A DNA stretch of 64,000 nt, taken from the NCBI GenBank assembly GCA_015488535.1, contig WFNP01000030.1, positions 23,754-87,753 of the forward strand. Reading direction: 5' to 3'. The stretch is from Nitratifractor sp. Its GTDB lineage: Bacteria > Campylobacterota > Campylobacteria > Campylobacterales > Sulfurovaceae. This document shows positions 46,789-54,769 of this stretch, piece after piece. The position numbers and the translations under genes are program-made. Positions within the stretch are counted from its first letter, which is position 1. Each line of letters opens with the position of its first letter. The notes beneath the pieces are model-generated. The model saw only the letters and a program-made list of their open reading frames with translations, made no database searches and was not told the DNA's origin.

Positions 46789-47313
46789 ATGAGACTGTTA
46801 ACAGCTTTGATAATGTTGATTTCTCTAATCAACGGAAATGATATTAAGCTACCTGTTTCATTCAAAGCAGATTTTATTCAAAAAGTTACTGATGAATCAA
46901 AGCATGTTATCCAATACAGCGGTAAAATATTGATGAATATTCCCGACAGTGTAAAATGGATATATCTCAAGCCTTCCAAAAAAGAGGTATGTAATAGTAA
47001 AAAGATGGTAATAGTAGTAGATAAAGAGCTTGAACAGGTATCATTTTACAGATTGGATAAAGGTTTTGATTTGGTCAAGTTATTATCAAAAGCAAAATTT
47101 TATAAAGATAATATTTATGTAGCCAGATACAAAGGTAAAAGCTATACAATTGCCTTAGATGACAAGAGTAGGGTAGAGCAGATAGCATACAGAGATGATA
47201 TGGATAATATAGTAAATATACACTTTTATAATATCCATTACTCTGATAAAGCAATAGACAGTAGCAAATTAAAATGTCCGTATCCGGATAATTATGATAT
47301 TGTAGAGGGATAG
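46789..47313 (+). CDS. lolA: periplasmic lipoprotein carrier LolA
   Basis: LolA ferries lipoproteins across the periplasm. Signal peptide MRLLTALIMLISLINGND. The domain starts with VSFKADFIQKVTDESKHVIQYSGKI, followed by VKWIYLKPSKKEVCNSKKMVIVVDKELEQV, which matches the LolA barrel (P-x-K-W-x-Y pattern). 174 residues is a little short, as in other Campylobacterota. It is divergent from secA and the lolC permease gene, so the pathway genes lie together. Confidence 0.85.
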   Translation: MRLLTALIMLISLINGNDIKLPVSFKADFIQKVTDESKHVIQYSGKILMNIPDSVKWIYLKPSKKEVCNSKKMVIVVDKELEQVSFYRLDKGFDLVKLLSKAKFYKDNIYVARYKGKSYTIALDDKSRVEQIAYRDDMDNIVNIHFYNIHYSDKAIDSSKLKCPYPDNYDIVEG

Positions 47314-47315
47314 AG

Positions 47316-47849
47316 ATGACAATATTGATACCTGATTCATGGGGTAATGTAGATGCTTTGGTAGTGGGAGCTATCAGCACATCAGTGATATTGTCATTTA
47401 TTCTTCTTGTCATTATTTTTGCTATGAGATACAAATCCCAAAATGACAGAGTGGCAGATTTGAAGAGGCTCATAAGAGAAAAAGATGAAAATACCAAATT
47501 GCTGATGGATAATATCAAACGACTTCAGACAGTGGACAGTGAGAGAGAAGAGAAGCTTATCAGATGTGCCAGACTTGAAGAGCATTGTAATAACGAAAAG
47601 AGAGAGCTGACAGACAAACTCACACTGGCAAATAATAAAATCTCAGCTCTACAAGATAGAGTTTCTGAGCTTACAGTTATAAATGAGAGACTTGAAAAGA
47701 ATTACTACAAAGCAAAAGAGAATATGGAAAAAGCATTGGAAGAGGTAGAAAAGTCCCAAAAAAGAAATGAATTTTGGGTAGAGCAGTTATCTGAACTCAG
47801 AACAAAATATGAGGCTCTCAAAGTAAGAGAACAGAGAATTACCCATTGA
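47316..47849 (+). CDS. membrane-anchored coiled-coil protein of unknown function
   Basis: 177 residues. One membrane helix at ~16-37 (VVGAISTSVILSFILLVIIFA), then a continuous coiled coil from ~45 to the end, rich in Glu, Lys and Leu. The layout resembles the N-terminal half of RmuC, but no nuclease domain follows. Start two bases after lolA, so it is probably co-transcribed. The function is unknown. It is convergent with radA, which ends 11 bases downstream. Confidence 0.65.
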   Translation: MTILIPDSWGNVDALVVGAISTSVILSFILLVIIFAMRYKSQNDRVADLKRLIREKDENTKLLMDNIKRLQTVDSEREEKLIRCARLEEHCNNEKRELTDKLTLANNKISALQDRVSELTVINERLEKNYYKAKENMEKALEEVEKSQKRNEFWVEQLSELRTKYEALKVREQRITH

Positions 47850-47859
47850 TTATACTCTT

Positions 47860-49215
47860 TTAGACAAATATCCACTCTACAATCTTGGCTACCTCTTGAG
47901 TCTGATAGCATTTTATACTGCTCTTTTCTATAGGCAAAGATGGGACTATTGCTTTTTTGAAGCCTTGAGTCTCCATCTCTTTGAGTCTTTGGGAGAGTGA
48001 GGGTATATCTCTGACTTCACCTGTGAGGCTCACTTCTCCCAAAAATATTGTTTCACTGCTAAGAGGTCTGTCTCTATAGCTGCTGAGTATTGCGGCAATT
48101 ACTGCCAAATCGGCTGCTGGTTCGGTGATTTTGATACCTCCGCTTACATTGATATATACATCATAAGTGCCTAGCGGAAGGTCGAGTTTTTTCTCAAGGA
48201 GTGCAAGAAGCATACTCAATCTATTGTTGTCCAATCCTGTGGAGCTTCGTTTTGGATGTCCGTATGATTCTGCTACAAGAGCCTGTATCTCTATGACAAT
48301 AGGTCTACTTCCCTCCATTATTACTGTCAATGCCGAGCCTGGCTGAAGAGTGCCTTTTGCAAAAAATTTACCCGCTATGCTTTTTGCATCTTCTAATCCT
48401 CCTGCACTCATCTCAAATATGCCTACTTCATTGGTAGAGCCAAATCTGTTTTTAAATCCTCTTAATATTCTGAGTTCGGAATTTGTATCTCCTTCAAAAT
48501 ACAAAACTGTATCTACCATATGCTCCAATACTCTAGGACCTGCTATTGAGCCCTCTTTTGTAATATGTCCTATGATAAATACAGGTATTCTTCTGCTTTT
48601 GGCTATTCTCATCAATTCAAATGTAATTGTCCTAACTTGTGTCACTGAGCCTGGAGCAGATGGTGTCTCTTCGCTGTATAGTGTCTGAATAGAGTCTATG
48701 ACAATAAAATTATAATCTCTTTTATCAAGCTCATTTATGACACTCTCCAATCTTATTTCACTCAGTAGATAGAGATTTGGATTATTGGAATCTAGTCTGT
48801 TGGCTCTGAGTTTGATTTGACCTGCTGACTCTTCACCGGATACATACAGGATATTTTCACCTTTTTTTGACAAATTACCTGCTATTTTTAGAAGCAGGGT
48901 GGATTTGCCTATCCCCGGGGAGCCTCCTATCAGAGTCAAAGAGCCTGGCACTATACCACCACCCAATACCAAATCAAGCTCTCTGCTTCCACTGCTGAGT
49001 CTTTGAATATTGTCTTCATCTATTTCTGTAATGGGTTTTGCCAAAGGTGCAGATGAAGCAGAACTTGATTTTGAAGTTTTTTGTAAAAACTCTATCTGCT
49101 CTTTTGTAAGCTCTACTATTGTATCCCACTCTCCGCAAGATGGACATTTGCCCATCCATCTGGGAGTCTGAAAACCACATGCCTGACACTCAAAAAGAGT
49201 CTTTTTTTTAGCCAT
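47860..49215 (-). CDS. radA: DNA repair protein RadA (Sms)
   Basis: A recombination helicase-like ATPase. N-terminal zinc finger Cys10, Cys13, Cys24, Cys27. Walker A is GGSPGIGKST, the RadA-specific motif is KNRFGST and the C-terminal Lon-like domain contains KITEPAADLAVIAAI. 451 residues from the ATG at 49215, chosen because MAKKKTLFECQACG is the normal N-terminus and AAGGAA lies eight bases upstream. Longer in-frame extension to 49281 is not supported. Confidence 0.96.
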   Translation of the reverse strand: MAKKKTLFECQACGFQTPRWMGKCPSCGEWDTIVELTKEQIEFLQKTSKSSSASSAPLAKPITEIDEDNIQRLSSGSRELDLVLGGGIVPGSLTLIGGSPGIGKSTLLLKIAGNLSKKGENILYVSGEESAGQIKLRANRLDSNNPNLYLLSEIRLESVINELDKRDYNFIVIDSIQTLYSEETPSAPGSVTQVRTITFELMRIAKSRRIPVFIIGHITKEGSIAGPRVLEHMVDTVLYFEGDTNSELRILRGFKNRFGSTNEVGIFEMSAGGLEDAKSIAGKFFAKGTLQPGSALTVIMEGSRPIVIEIQALVAESYGHPKRSSTGLDNNRLSMLLALLEKKLDLPLGTYDVYINVSGGIKITEPAADLAVIAAILSSYRDRPLSSETIFLGEVSLTGEVRDIPSLSQRLKEMETQGFKKAIVPSLPIEKSSIKCYQTQEVAKIVEWIFV

Positions 49216-49250
49216 AGTATATTTCCTTGTTCCAAAATTATTGATTGATA

Positions 49251-49432
49251 TTAAAATAACGCAAGTCTCGTTTAATCCCAATCTTCTTAGATAAGTAAAT
49301 ACTCTACATTGTTATTATACGGGGACTTTAGTCCCACTCTTTTGAAACTCATCTTTTTTGTGGGGCTGAAGCCCCACCCCCAAAGTAAATTGCACTTATT
49401 TATCTCTTATCCGAGACTCGCGTTAATTTTAA
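49251..49432. mobile_element. MITE/BIME-like non-coding element with terminal inverted repeats
   Basis: The left end TTAAAATAACGCAAGTCTCG (49251-49270) is repeated in reverse at the right end (49412-49432, CGAGACTCGCGTTAATTTTAA) with one gap and one mismatch. Inside are two palindromes, GGGACTTTAGTCCC (49322-49335) and GTGGGGCTGAAGCCCCAC (49360-49377). No reading frame is present. It lies just upstream of radA. Confidence 0.55.
49360..49377. repeat. GC-rich palindrome within the radA-upstream element
   Basis: GTGGGGCTGAAGCCCCAC, a perfect 8-bp stem around GA. With its flanks (TTTTG before, and CCCCAAAgTAAATTGCA-like after) it matches the minus strand of the element at 10457-10474. Confidence 0.7.
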
Positions 49433-49589
49433 GTAATTCATATAAAAGATAAAGCTTCAACTCTTTGTTTTGTGGGGTTGAAGCACCATCCCCTGCATTG
49501 GCTAATAATTATTTATTTTTATTGATTTGTTTAGATACTTATAGCCAAATCCCACATCTTAGATAATTAAATACTCTTCATCGGGGGGG

Positions 49590-49614
49590 GTGGGACTTTA
49601 GTCCCACATATTGC
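49590..49614. repeat. GC-rich palindrome with conserved flank
   Basis: GTGGGACTTTAGTCCCAC is a perfect palindrome followed by ATATTGC. 23 of these bases recur exactly on the opposite strand at 34378-34400. A run of eight G's precedes it. Confidence 0.7.
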
Positions 49615-49691
49615 GTGGTTGAGACTCCGCCTCCTATACTATATGGTTCAATATAATTTTTTGTGCGTAAAATCAGGTTGTCATATACTTT

Positions 49692-51110
49692 TTATATGAA
49701 ATTTGGTGCATCATTGGCAAAGAGTATCAAGTCTCCGGATTTTGTCTTTTGGGATAATATATCTTCTATTTTGCTTTTGTCTGATAGATGTGTCAATTTG
49801 TCATTATTTACAAATTTTTTGAAAATTTCATAATTTAAATCTCCAGTAACGATAATGATATCAAATATATCATTTGCCAACTTTGCCACCTCTTCATTGA
49901 GTTCATCACTTGCTTCTACTAGACCGGGGGTAATCAATACCTTTCTGCCACTGTATGTGGAAGCAAGTCTAAATGACTCTTTCATACCGTCTATATTACC
50001 GTTGAAGCTGTCATCGAGAATAATTTTGCCTCCGGCATCTATTCTTTGGAGCCTGTGAGGGACTGCTTTTATCTTTGAGAGTCCTCTTTTTATATCATTT
50101 TCACTTAATCCCATCTCTTGAGATATTGCTATTGCCATAGCTATATTATACGCATTAAAAGTGCCAAGAATTGGAGCTGTGTAGCTTATGCCTTTGTAAT
50201 CAAATCTAATACCATCCAGAGTTGATTGGATATTTTTGACATCATCTCCAAACTCTATGATTTTATCATTGCCAGATATATTGGCACTCTTATCAACCCA
50301 TGCTTTTATGAGTCTGTTGCTTCTTATTATCTCCATTTTGGTATTTCGTATATTTTCAAGTGTTTTGAAATACTCCAGATGAGCCGGACCTATTTTACCG
50401 ACTACTGCATAGTGAGGATTTACAAATCGTGTAATCTCATCTATATCACCAATTTCTCTTGCACCCATCTCTACGATATACACTTCTGTATCTGAAGGAA
50501 GCTCTTCGTTGATATCTTTGATTACGCCACCAAGAGTATTGACAGAGCGGGGAGTTGCATAACTTTTGTATTTGACAGATAAAATAGTATCTATGAAATT
50601 TTTGATACTTGTCTTACCGTAACTTGCTGTTACACCTACTACTTTCATATCTTTCATACTCTCTAGTTTGCTTTTTGCTCTGTTTTTGTATGCACCAAAG
50701 AGCATCTTCTCTATGGATACGGATATAAACCATGCAACAATGACAGGTATAAATACAGAATATATATGAAATACCAGAGTCAAAAATAGAGCTGTAAATA
50801 TCAGTGCCATAAAAAATCTTTTGACTCTGCCTGTAAATACAAGCTTTTTATCTATACTTTTATACCAGTAAAAAAATAAAACTGCATATACTACAGTAAC
50901 TATCCAGCCATATTTTTGATGGCTGACAAGCATTACAAAATCATAAGTCAAAAACGGTGCATAAAAATATATATAGTTCCAAAGTGGTTTGGTATGGCGA
51001 AATACTGCTCTTTCGAGTCTGTAACTATACCACTGTAGAGTAGTTATGAAGTAGTATCCAATCAGAAGTAAAAATATCGGATAGCTGATGAGATTTATTA
51101 TCTGGTTCAT
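49692..51110 (-). CDS. murF: UDP-MurNAc-tripeptide:D-Ala-D-Ala ligase MurF with N-terminal membrane domain
   Basis: The last cytoplasmic step of the peptidoglycan precursor. Residues ~1-130 contain four to five hydrophobic segments, a feature of Campylobacterota MurF. The Mur ligase part follows: GVTASYGKTSIKN P-loop near residue 160, TPRSVNTLGGVIKDIN, EMGAREIGDIDEI, GKIGPAHLEYF, and ILDDSFNGNIDGM near residue 355. 472 residues. It starts 18 bases after a hydrolase gene and ends the minus-strand run. Confidence 0.9.
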   Translation of the reverse strand: MNQIINLISYPIFLLLIGYYFITTLQWYSYRLERAVFRHTKPLWNYIYFYAPFLTYDFVMLVSHQKYGWIVTVVYAVLFFYWYKSIDKKLVFTGRVKRFFMALIFTALFLTLVFHIYSVFIPVIVAWFISVSIEKMLFGAYKNRAKSKLESMKDMKVVGVTASYGKTSIKNFIDTILSVKYKSYATPRSVNTLGGVIKDINEELPSDTEVYIVEMGAREIGDIDEITRFVNPHYAVVGKIGPAHLEYFKTLENIRNTKMEIIRSNRLIKAWVDKSANISGNDKIIEFGDDVKNIQSTLDGIRFDYKGISYTAPILGTFNAYNIAMAIAISQEMGLSENDIKRGLSKIKAVPHRLQRIDAGGKIILDDSFNGNIDGMKESFRLASTYSGRKVLITPGLVEASDELNEEVAKLANDIFDIIIVTGDLNYEIFKKFVNNDKLTHLSDKSKIEDILSQKTKSGDLILFANDAPNFI

Positions 51111-51128
51111 ATTGTCCTTTCTATATTG

Positions 51129-51848
51129 TTATTTGCACTCTTTTTCAATCTCTTTGGCAATATCCTGGCTCTGTTTTAGGAAAAAGTAATGATCTCCGTC
51201 ATACTCATAGAGTTTTGAGTTATTGATAATATTGGATATCTTTTGAGCTGTCCAGAGGGGAGTGGCAGTATCTTCTTTACCCCAAAACAGCAGAGTTTTG
51301 GAAGTAACTTTATTGAAATTATCTTCAAACTCTTCATTTACCACATATTTAAAAGTTTGATACATCGCTTCATTCATACCTTTTGCATCTTCGCTGACAA
51401 ATATGGAGCGAAATTTACTCAATCCAAGAGTTTTCAAAAGTTTAAAGAGAGATATTTTTATTTTTACCGATAGAGGTTTTGGCACTTTTATACCTGCTGA
51501 AGCTATCAGTATGAGACATGGAGGGTTTAAAAGTGTAGCTACTTTTCCACCAAATGAGTGTCCGGCTATCATATCACACTCTATATTTATCTCCTGAAGG
51601 AAACTTTTTGTAATTCTGGCATAATCTTGGGTAGTGAGAAAGATATTGTTTGGACTCTTGCCAAATCCTGGCATATCCATATATATATGCCTGAAATCAC
51701 TCATGGTATTGCCAAAAGCCTGTCTCATAATATCTTTGTTGCTACCCCAGCCATGTAGAAAAAGTATGCTCTTTTTTGCTGTAGGATTGATGATATCATA
51801 GGAGATATCAAAAGAGCCTTTGATATCTTTTACTCTCCTTTGAGCCAT
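51129..51848 (-). CDS. alpha/beta hydrolase
   Basis: 239 residues. ILFLHGWGSNKDIM near residue 30 is the oxyanion strand, IYMDMPGFGKS is the usual second motif, the nucleophile elbow is GHSFGG (Ser near residue 97), and the catalytic Asp and His are likely in LFWGKEDTATPLW and YDGDHYFF. No signal peptide. The substrate is unknown. Its ATG overlaps the L,D-transpeptidase stop (TAATG), and murF follows, so it probably belongs to a wall-linked transcript. Confidence 0.82.
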   Translation of the reverse strand: MAQRRVKDIKGSFDISYDIINPTAKKSILFLHGWGSNKDIMRQAFGNTMSDFRHIYMDMPGFGKSPNNIFLTTQDYARITKSFLQEINIECDMIAGHSFGGKVATLLNPPCLILIASAGIKVPKPLSVKIKISLFKLLKTLGLSKFRSIFVSEDAKGMNEAMYQTFKYVVNEEFEDNFNKVTSKTLLFWGKEDTATPLWTAQKISNIINNSKLYEYDGDHYFFLKQSQDIAKEIEKECK

Positions 51849-53125
51849 TATTCAGACTCTCCGATGAGATGTTGAATTTTATCAAAACCGTATATATCTT
51901 GGAAAAATTTTAATTGACCATTCTCCTCAGGATAGGCGGTCAGATAGACTATATGCACAGGTATTTTCTCTTTTAGAGTCATATACTGCATCTTTTTACT
52001 TTCAAATTTTTTGTTGATACTGTTCATATCTTCTGTAATGTTGTTATCACTCAAATGTTTTAGCAGTCCCAATGGATTGGATAGTCTTACACATCCGTGA
52101 CTGTATGCCCTTACAGAGCGTTTGAAATAACTCTTTGATGGTGTATCATGCATATATACAGAGAATTTGTTTGGAAACATAAATTTAACAACTCCAAGAG
52201 CATTTCTTTTGGATGGTTGCTCAATGATTTTATAAGGCAGACCTCTTTTTTTGTATTTTTCAGACAGTAGGGATTTCCACGGCACACTTGAGGGATTTAC
52301 CGGTTTGGAATCTACATCATAACTTTTATAGACAAGCATATTTTTCTTTTTCAGATAGTTTGGATTTTTGATAATTTTTGGAATCTCTTCGGCTTTTGCT
52401 ATATTGTCAGGCACATTCCATGTAGGGTTTAAAACAATATATGTCATAGTAGAGCTAAATACCGGTGTCTGCCACTTTTTTTTGCCTACTACTACAGGGA
52501 ATTTCATAGTAGTTGTGTTGTTTTCTATGAGTCTAAATTCAAACTCAGGAATATTTACAAGAGCATATCTTTTGCCCCATCCTTCATCACTAAGAAGTTT
52601 TGTTCTTTCTACACTCAATTTTAGTTTTCTGTAATTTGCAGGATTTAATCCTTTGCCATTTATATGTTGGGAGTTTAGTTTAGCAAATTTTTTAAAAAGA
52701 GGATTTTTGGGAGCATATTTTTGCATAATCTCTGCTATGGTATATCCGTCATTGAGCATCGATACTACATCAGTAGCACTATAGCTTCTTTGCACTATAT
52801 CAAAATGAGAGTGTATTTTGTTATCTTTTCTTTTTCTCATCTGTGCTTTGAAAGTGTCTATATCTATACAGCTTTTGGCAAGATTTCTACTGTAACCTAC
52901 CAATATTTTGGTGAGTATTGCTGTATCTTTCTTTTGGAGATACTCTTGATACAGAGGTCTTAGATTACACAAAGAAGCATATTTGTCTTTTTTTAGGATT
53001 TGCTCAAATTCTGTCTGTTGGTCATCACTCCACCCGTTTGCATCTCCAAGATGTGGACCTTTACATCCACTCATTACTATTACTACAGTAACAAATGATA
53101 TGAGTTTTTTAATTTCTATCCGCAT
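51848..53125 (-). CDS. L,D-transpeptidase, YcbB-like lipoprotein
   Basis: 425 residues. Lipobox VMSGC with Cys21. A ~170-residue helical/peptidoglycan-binding-like region precedes the YkuD domain (from ~185). VPVVVGK-like FPVVVGKKKWQTPVFS, then YIVLNPTWNVPDNIAKAEEIP and the catalytic YSHGCVRLSNP with Cys345. The insertion between strand and catalytic Cys resembles the capping loop of YcbB/LdtD. This is the second L,D-transpeptidase in the window and differs from the one at 10503. It overlaps the hydrolase gene. Confidence 0.88.
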   Translation of the reverse strand: MRIEIKKLISFVTVVIVMSGCKGPHLGDANGWSDDQQTEFEQILKKDKYASLCNLRPLYQEYLQKKDTAILTKILVGYSRNLAKSCIDIDTFKAQMRKRKDNKIHSHFDIVQRSYSATDVVSMLNDGYTIAEIMQKYAPKNPLFKKFAKLNSQHINGKGLNPANYRKLKLSVERTKLLSDEGWGKRYALVNIPEFEFRLIENNTTTMKFPVVVGKKKWQTPVFSSTMTYIVLNPTWNVPDNIAKAEEIPKIIKNPNYLKKKNMLVYKSYDVDSKPVNPSSVPWKSLLSEKYKKRGLPYKIIEQPSKRNALGVVKFMFPNKFSVYMHDTPSKSYFKRSVRAYSHGCVRLSNPLGLLKHLSDNNITEDMNSINKKFESKKMQYMTLKEKIPVHIVYLTAYPEENGQLKFFQDIYGFDKIQHLIGESE

Positions 53126-53159
53126 TTACTATATCCTCTCACAATTATTTAAATTTATA

Positions 53160-54047
53160 TTATCTGCCCAAAAGGTCTTTTACACTGACTGAAGGTTCTT
53201 TTCCATTTAGCATTTGATATACCTCTGATGCTATAGGAAGATAAAGATTCTCTTTCTTTGCTACTTTATTCAATGCTTTGGCTGTGCCTACTCCTTCAGC
53301 CACTTCTCCGATCTCTTCAAGTATTTTATTTAGAGTATCTCCTTTTGCCAAGCCAAGTCCTACTCTGTAGTTTCGAGATAGTTTGCTGCTTGCACTCAAA
53401 AAGAGGTCTCCGGCACCTCCGAGTGATAAAAATGTTTCACTTCTGGCTCCAAAATGTATGCCGTATCGAGACATCTCTACCAATCCTCTAGATATCATGG
53501 CAGCTCTGGCATTATTTCCCAATTCTAGACCGTCACATACACCTCCGGCTATTGCTATTACATTCTTGTAAGCTCCTCCAACCTCGGCACCTATTATATC
53601 ATCATCTATGTATCCTTTGATATAATCTGGTAATCTGTCTGCAAAAAAATTTGCAAGTTTTTGATTTTGGGAGCTTACTACCAGTGCGGTAGGAAGAGAT
53701 TTTATTACTTCTGCGGCAAATGATGGACCGGATAGAAATGCCACTCTTTCAGGAGGCAAAAATTCATACAGTATCTCATTTAATAGATTTCCTGTCTCTA
53801 TCTCTATACCTTTTGCGGCTACAAGTATCTTTTGACCATTGTCTATAAACTCTTTACTCATCCACTCTCTGATATGCTGTGCAGGAATGACCAATATTAT
53901 ATATTCACTCTTTAAAGCCTCCTGCATAGATACAAAGTTATCTATTTTGTGGTAATGTCTGGAAGTAATGACTACACTGTTTTTTTGAGAGTATGCATGA
54001 TAAAGAGCTTTTCCCCATTTTCCGGCACCTATGATTGAAAATTTCAT
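53160..54047 (-). CDS. gpsA: glycerol-3-phosphate dehydrogenase [NAD(P)+] GpsA
   Basis: Makes sn-glycerol-3-phosphate for phospholipids. The N-terminal Rossmann motif is IIGAGKWGKAL. LVIPAQHIREW, VAAKGIE, FLSGPSFAAEV and EVGGAYKNVIAIAGGVCDGLELGNNARAAMISRGL with the catalytic lysine follow. 295 residues, slightly short. Four-base overlap with the upstream RCK gene. Confidence 0.95.
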   Translation of the reverse strand: MKFSIIGAGKWGKALYHAYSQKNSVVITSRHYHKIDNFVSMQEALKSEYIILVIPAQHIREWMSKEFIDNGQKILVAAKGIEIETGNLLNEILYEFLPPERVAFLSGPSFAAEVIKSLPTALVVSSQNQKLANFFADRLPDYIKGYIDDDIIGAEVGGAYKNVIAIAGGVCDGLELGNNARAAMISRGLVEMSRYGIHFGARSETFLSLGGAGDLFLSASSKLSRNYRVGLGLAKGDTLNKILEEIGEVAEGVGTAKALNKVAKKENLYLPIASEVYQMLNGKEPSVSVKDLLGR

Positions 54048-54769
54048 ATAGGGTAATCCTCCCTCTCTTCGAGTATTAATTTTTCAAATCGTTTTAAATC
54101 AGACTCATGTCCTATGCAGACAATTATATCTCCACTGTCTAATTTATGCTCCACACCACTGGTGACAAATATAAAACTGTTACCAAGCTCTGTATCTATC
54201 ATTCCCAAAAATATGACACCGTATCTGTAAAAGTCTATCTCTTCCAATTTTTTACCATGAAGAAAAGAGCCTTTGGGTATATGTAGCTCTCTAAAAGCCA
54301 AATCGTGACTTTTGTCTGCAAATCCTTCCAAAAATCTTGTTGCAATAGGTTTGTTTAGTATATTGTGTATTCTGTTGGCACTGATGGCATATAAATCTAT
54401 GACCTTATCTGCACCTGCCATTTTCAGTTTGCTTGTGGCATGTATGCTGTCTGAAATTGCCAATATTCTATTGTCAGGATATACGGATTTTAATGATAAA
54501 ACTATAAAAACATTTAAATGGTCATCATCCATCACACATACAAAACTTGCATCTTTGTCAGCCTGTATCTTCTCAAGCTGATTATCATCTGTGACATCTA
54601 TCAGTTTGACATTTGTAAAACCGTCTTGAAGAGCTTTGTTATAGTTGTCACGGTTGGATTCTATCAATAAAATATTTTCAATATCATCTTTGAGAGATAG
54701 TGTTATATTCCTTCCAAATTTGCCATATCCGAAAATAATTACACTTCTACTGCCACTCTCAATCAACAT
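54044..54769 (-). CDS. TrkA/RCK-domain protein (soluble)
   Basis: 241 residues with a TrkA-N Rossmann domain (VIIFGYGKFGRNITLSL at residue ~9, then IESNRDNYNKAL) and a TrkA-C domain (~150-230: LHIPKGSFLHGKKLEEIDFYRYGV). RCK proteins gate K+ channels or transporters in response to nucleotides. The gene overlaps the K+ channel gene by seven bases, so it may be a second regulatory subunit for it. Confidence 0.85.
   Translation of the reverse strand: MLIESGSRSVIIFGYGKFGRNITLSLKDDIENILLIESNRDNYNKALQDGFTNVKLIDVTDDNQLEKIQADKDASFVCVMDDDHLNVFIVLSLKSVYPDNRILAISDSIHATSKLKMAGADKVIDLYAISANRIHNILNKPIATRFLEGFADKSHDLAFRELHIPKGSFLHGKKLEEIDFYRYGVIFLGMIDTELGNSFIFVTSGVEHKLDSGDIIVCIGHESDLKRFEKLILEEREDYPI

Larger units (their letters stand above)
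49216..49691. other. 476-base gene-free region rich in palindromic repeats
   Basis: No credible gene is seen. It holds the inverted-repeat element at 49251-49432 and a further full palindrome at 49590-49607. Two degenerate palindromes lie near 49472-49488 and 49614-49631. An imperfect direct repeat links 49281-49310 and 49552-49582 (TTAGATAA.TAAATACTCT in both), each just before a GGGACTTTAGTCCC core. Confidence 0.7.

Noticed and set aside
49216..49281. Extension of RadA by 22 residues
   Set aside because: The extra residues are unlike RadA, while the ATG at 49215 has a ribosome site and the normal N-terminus.
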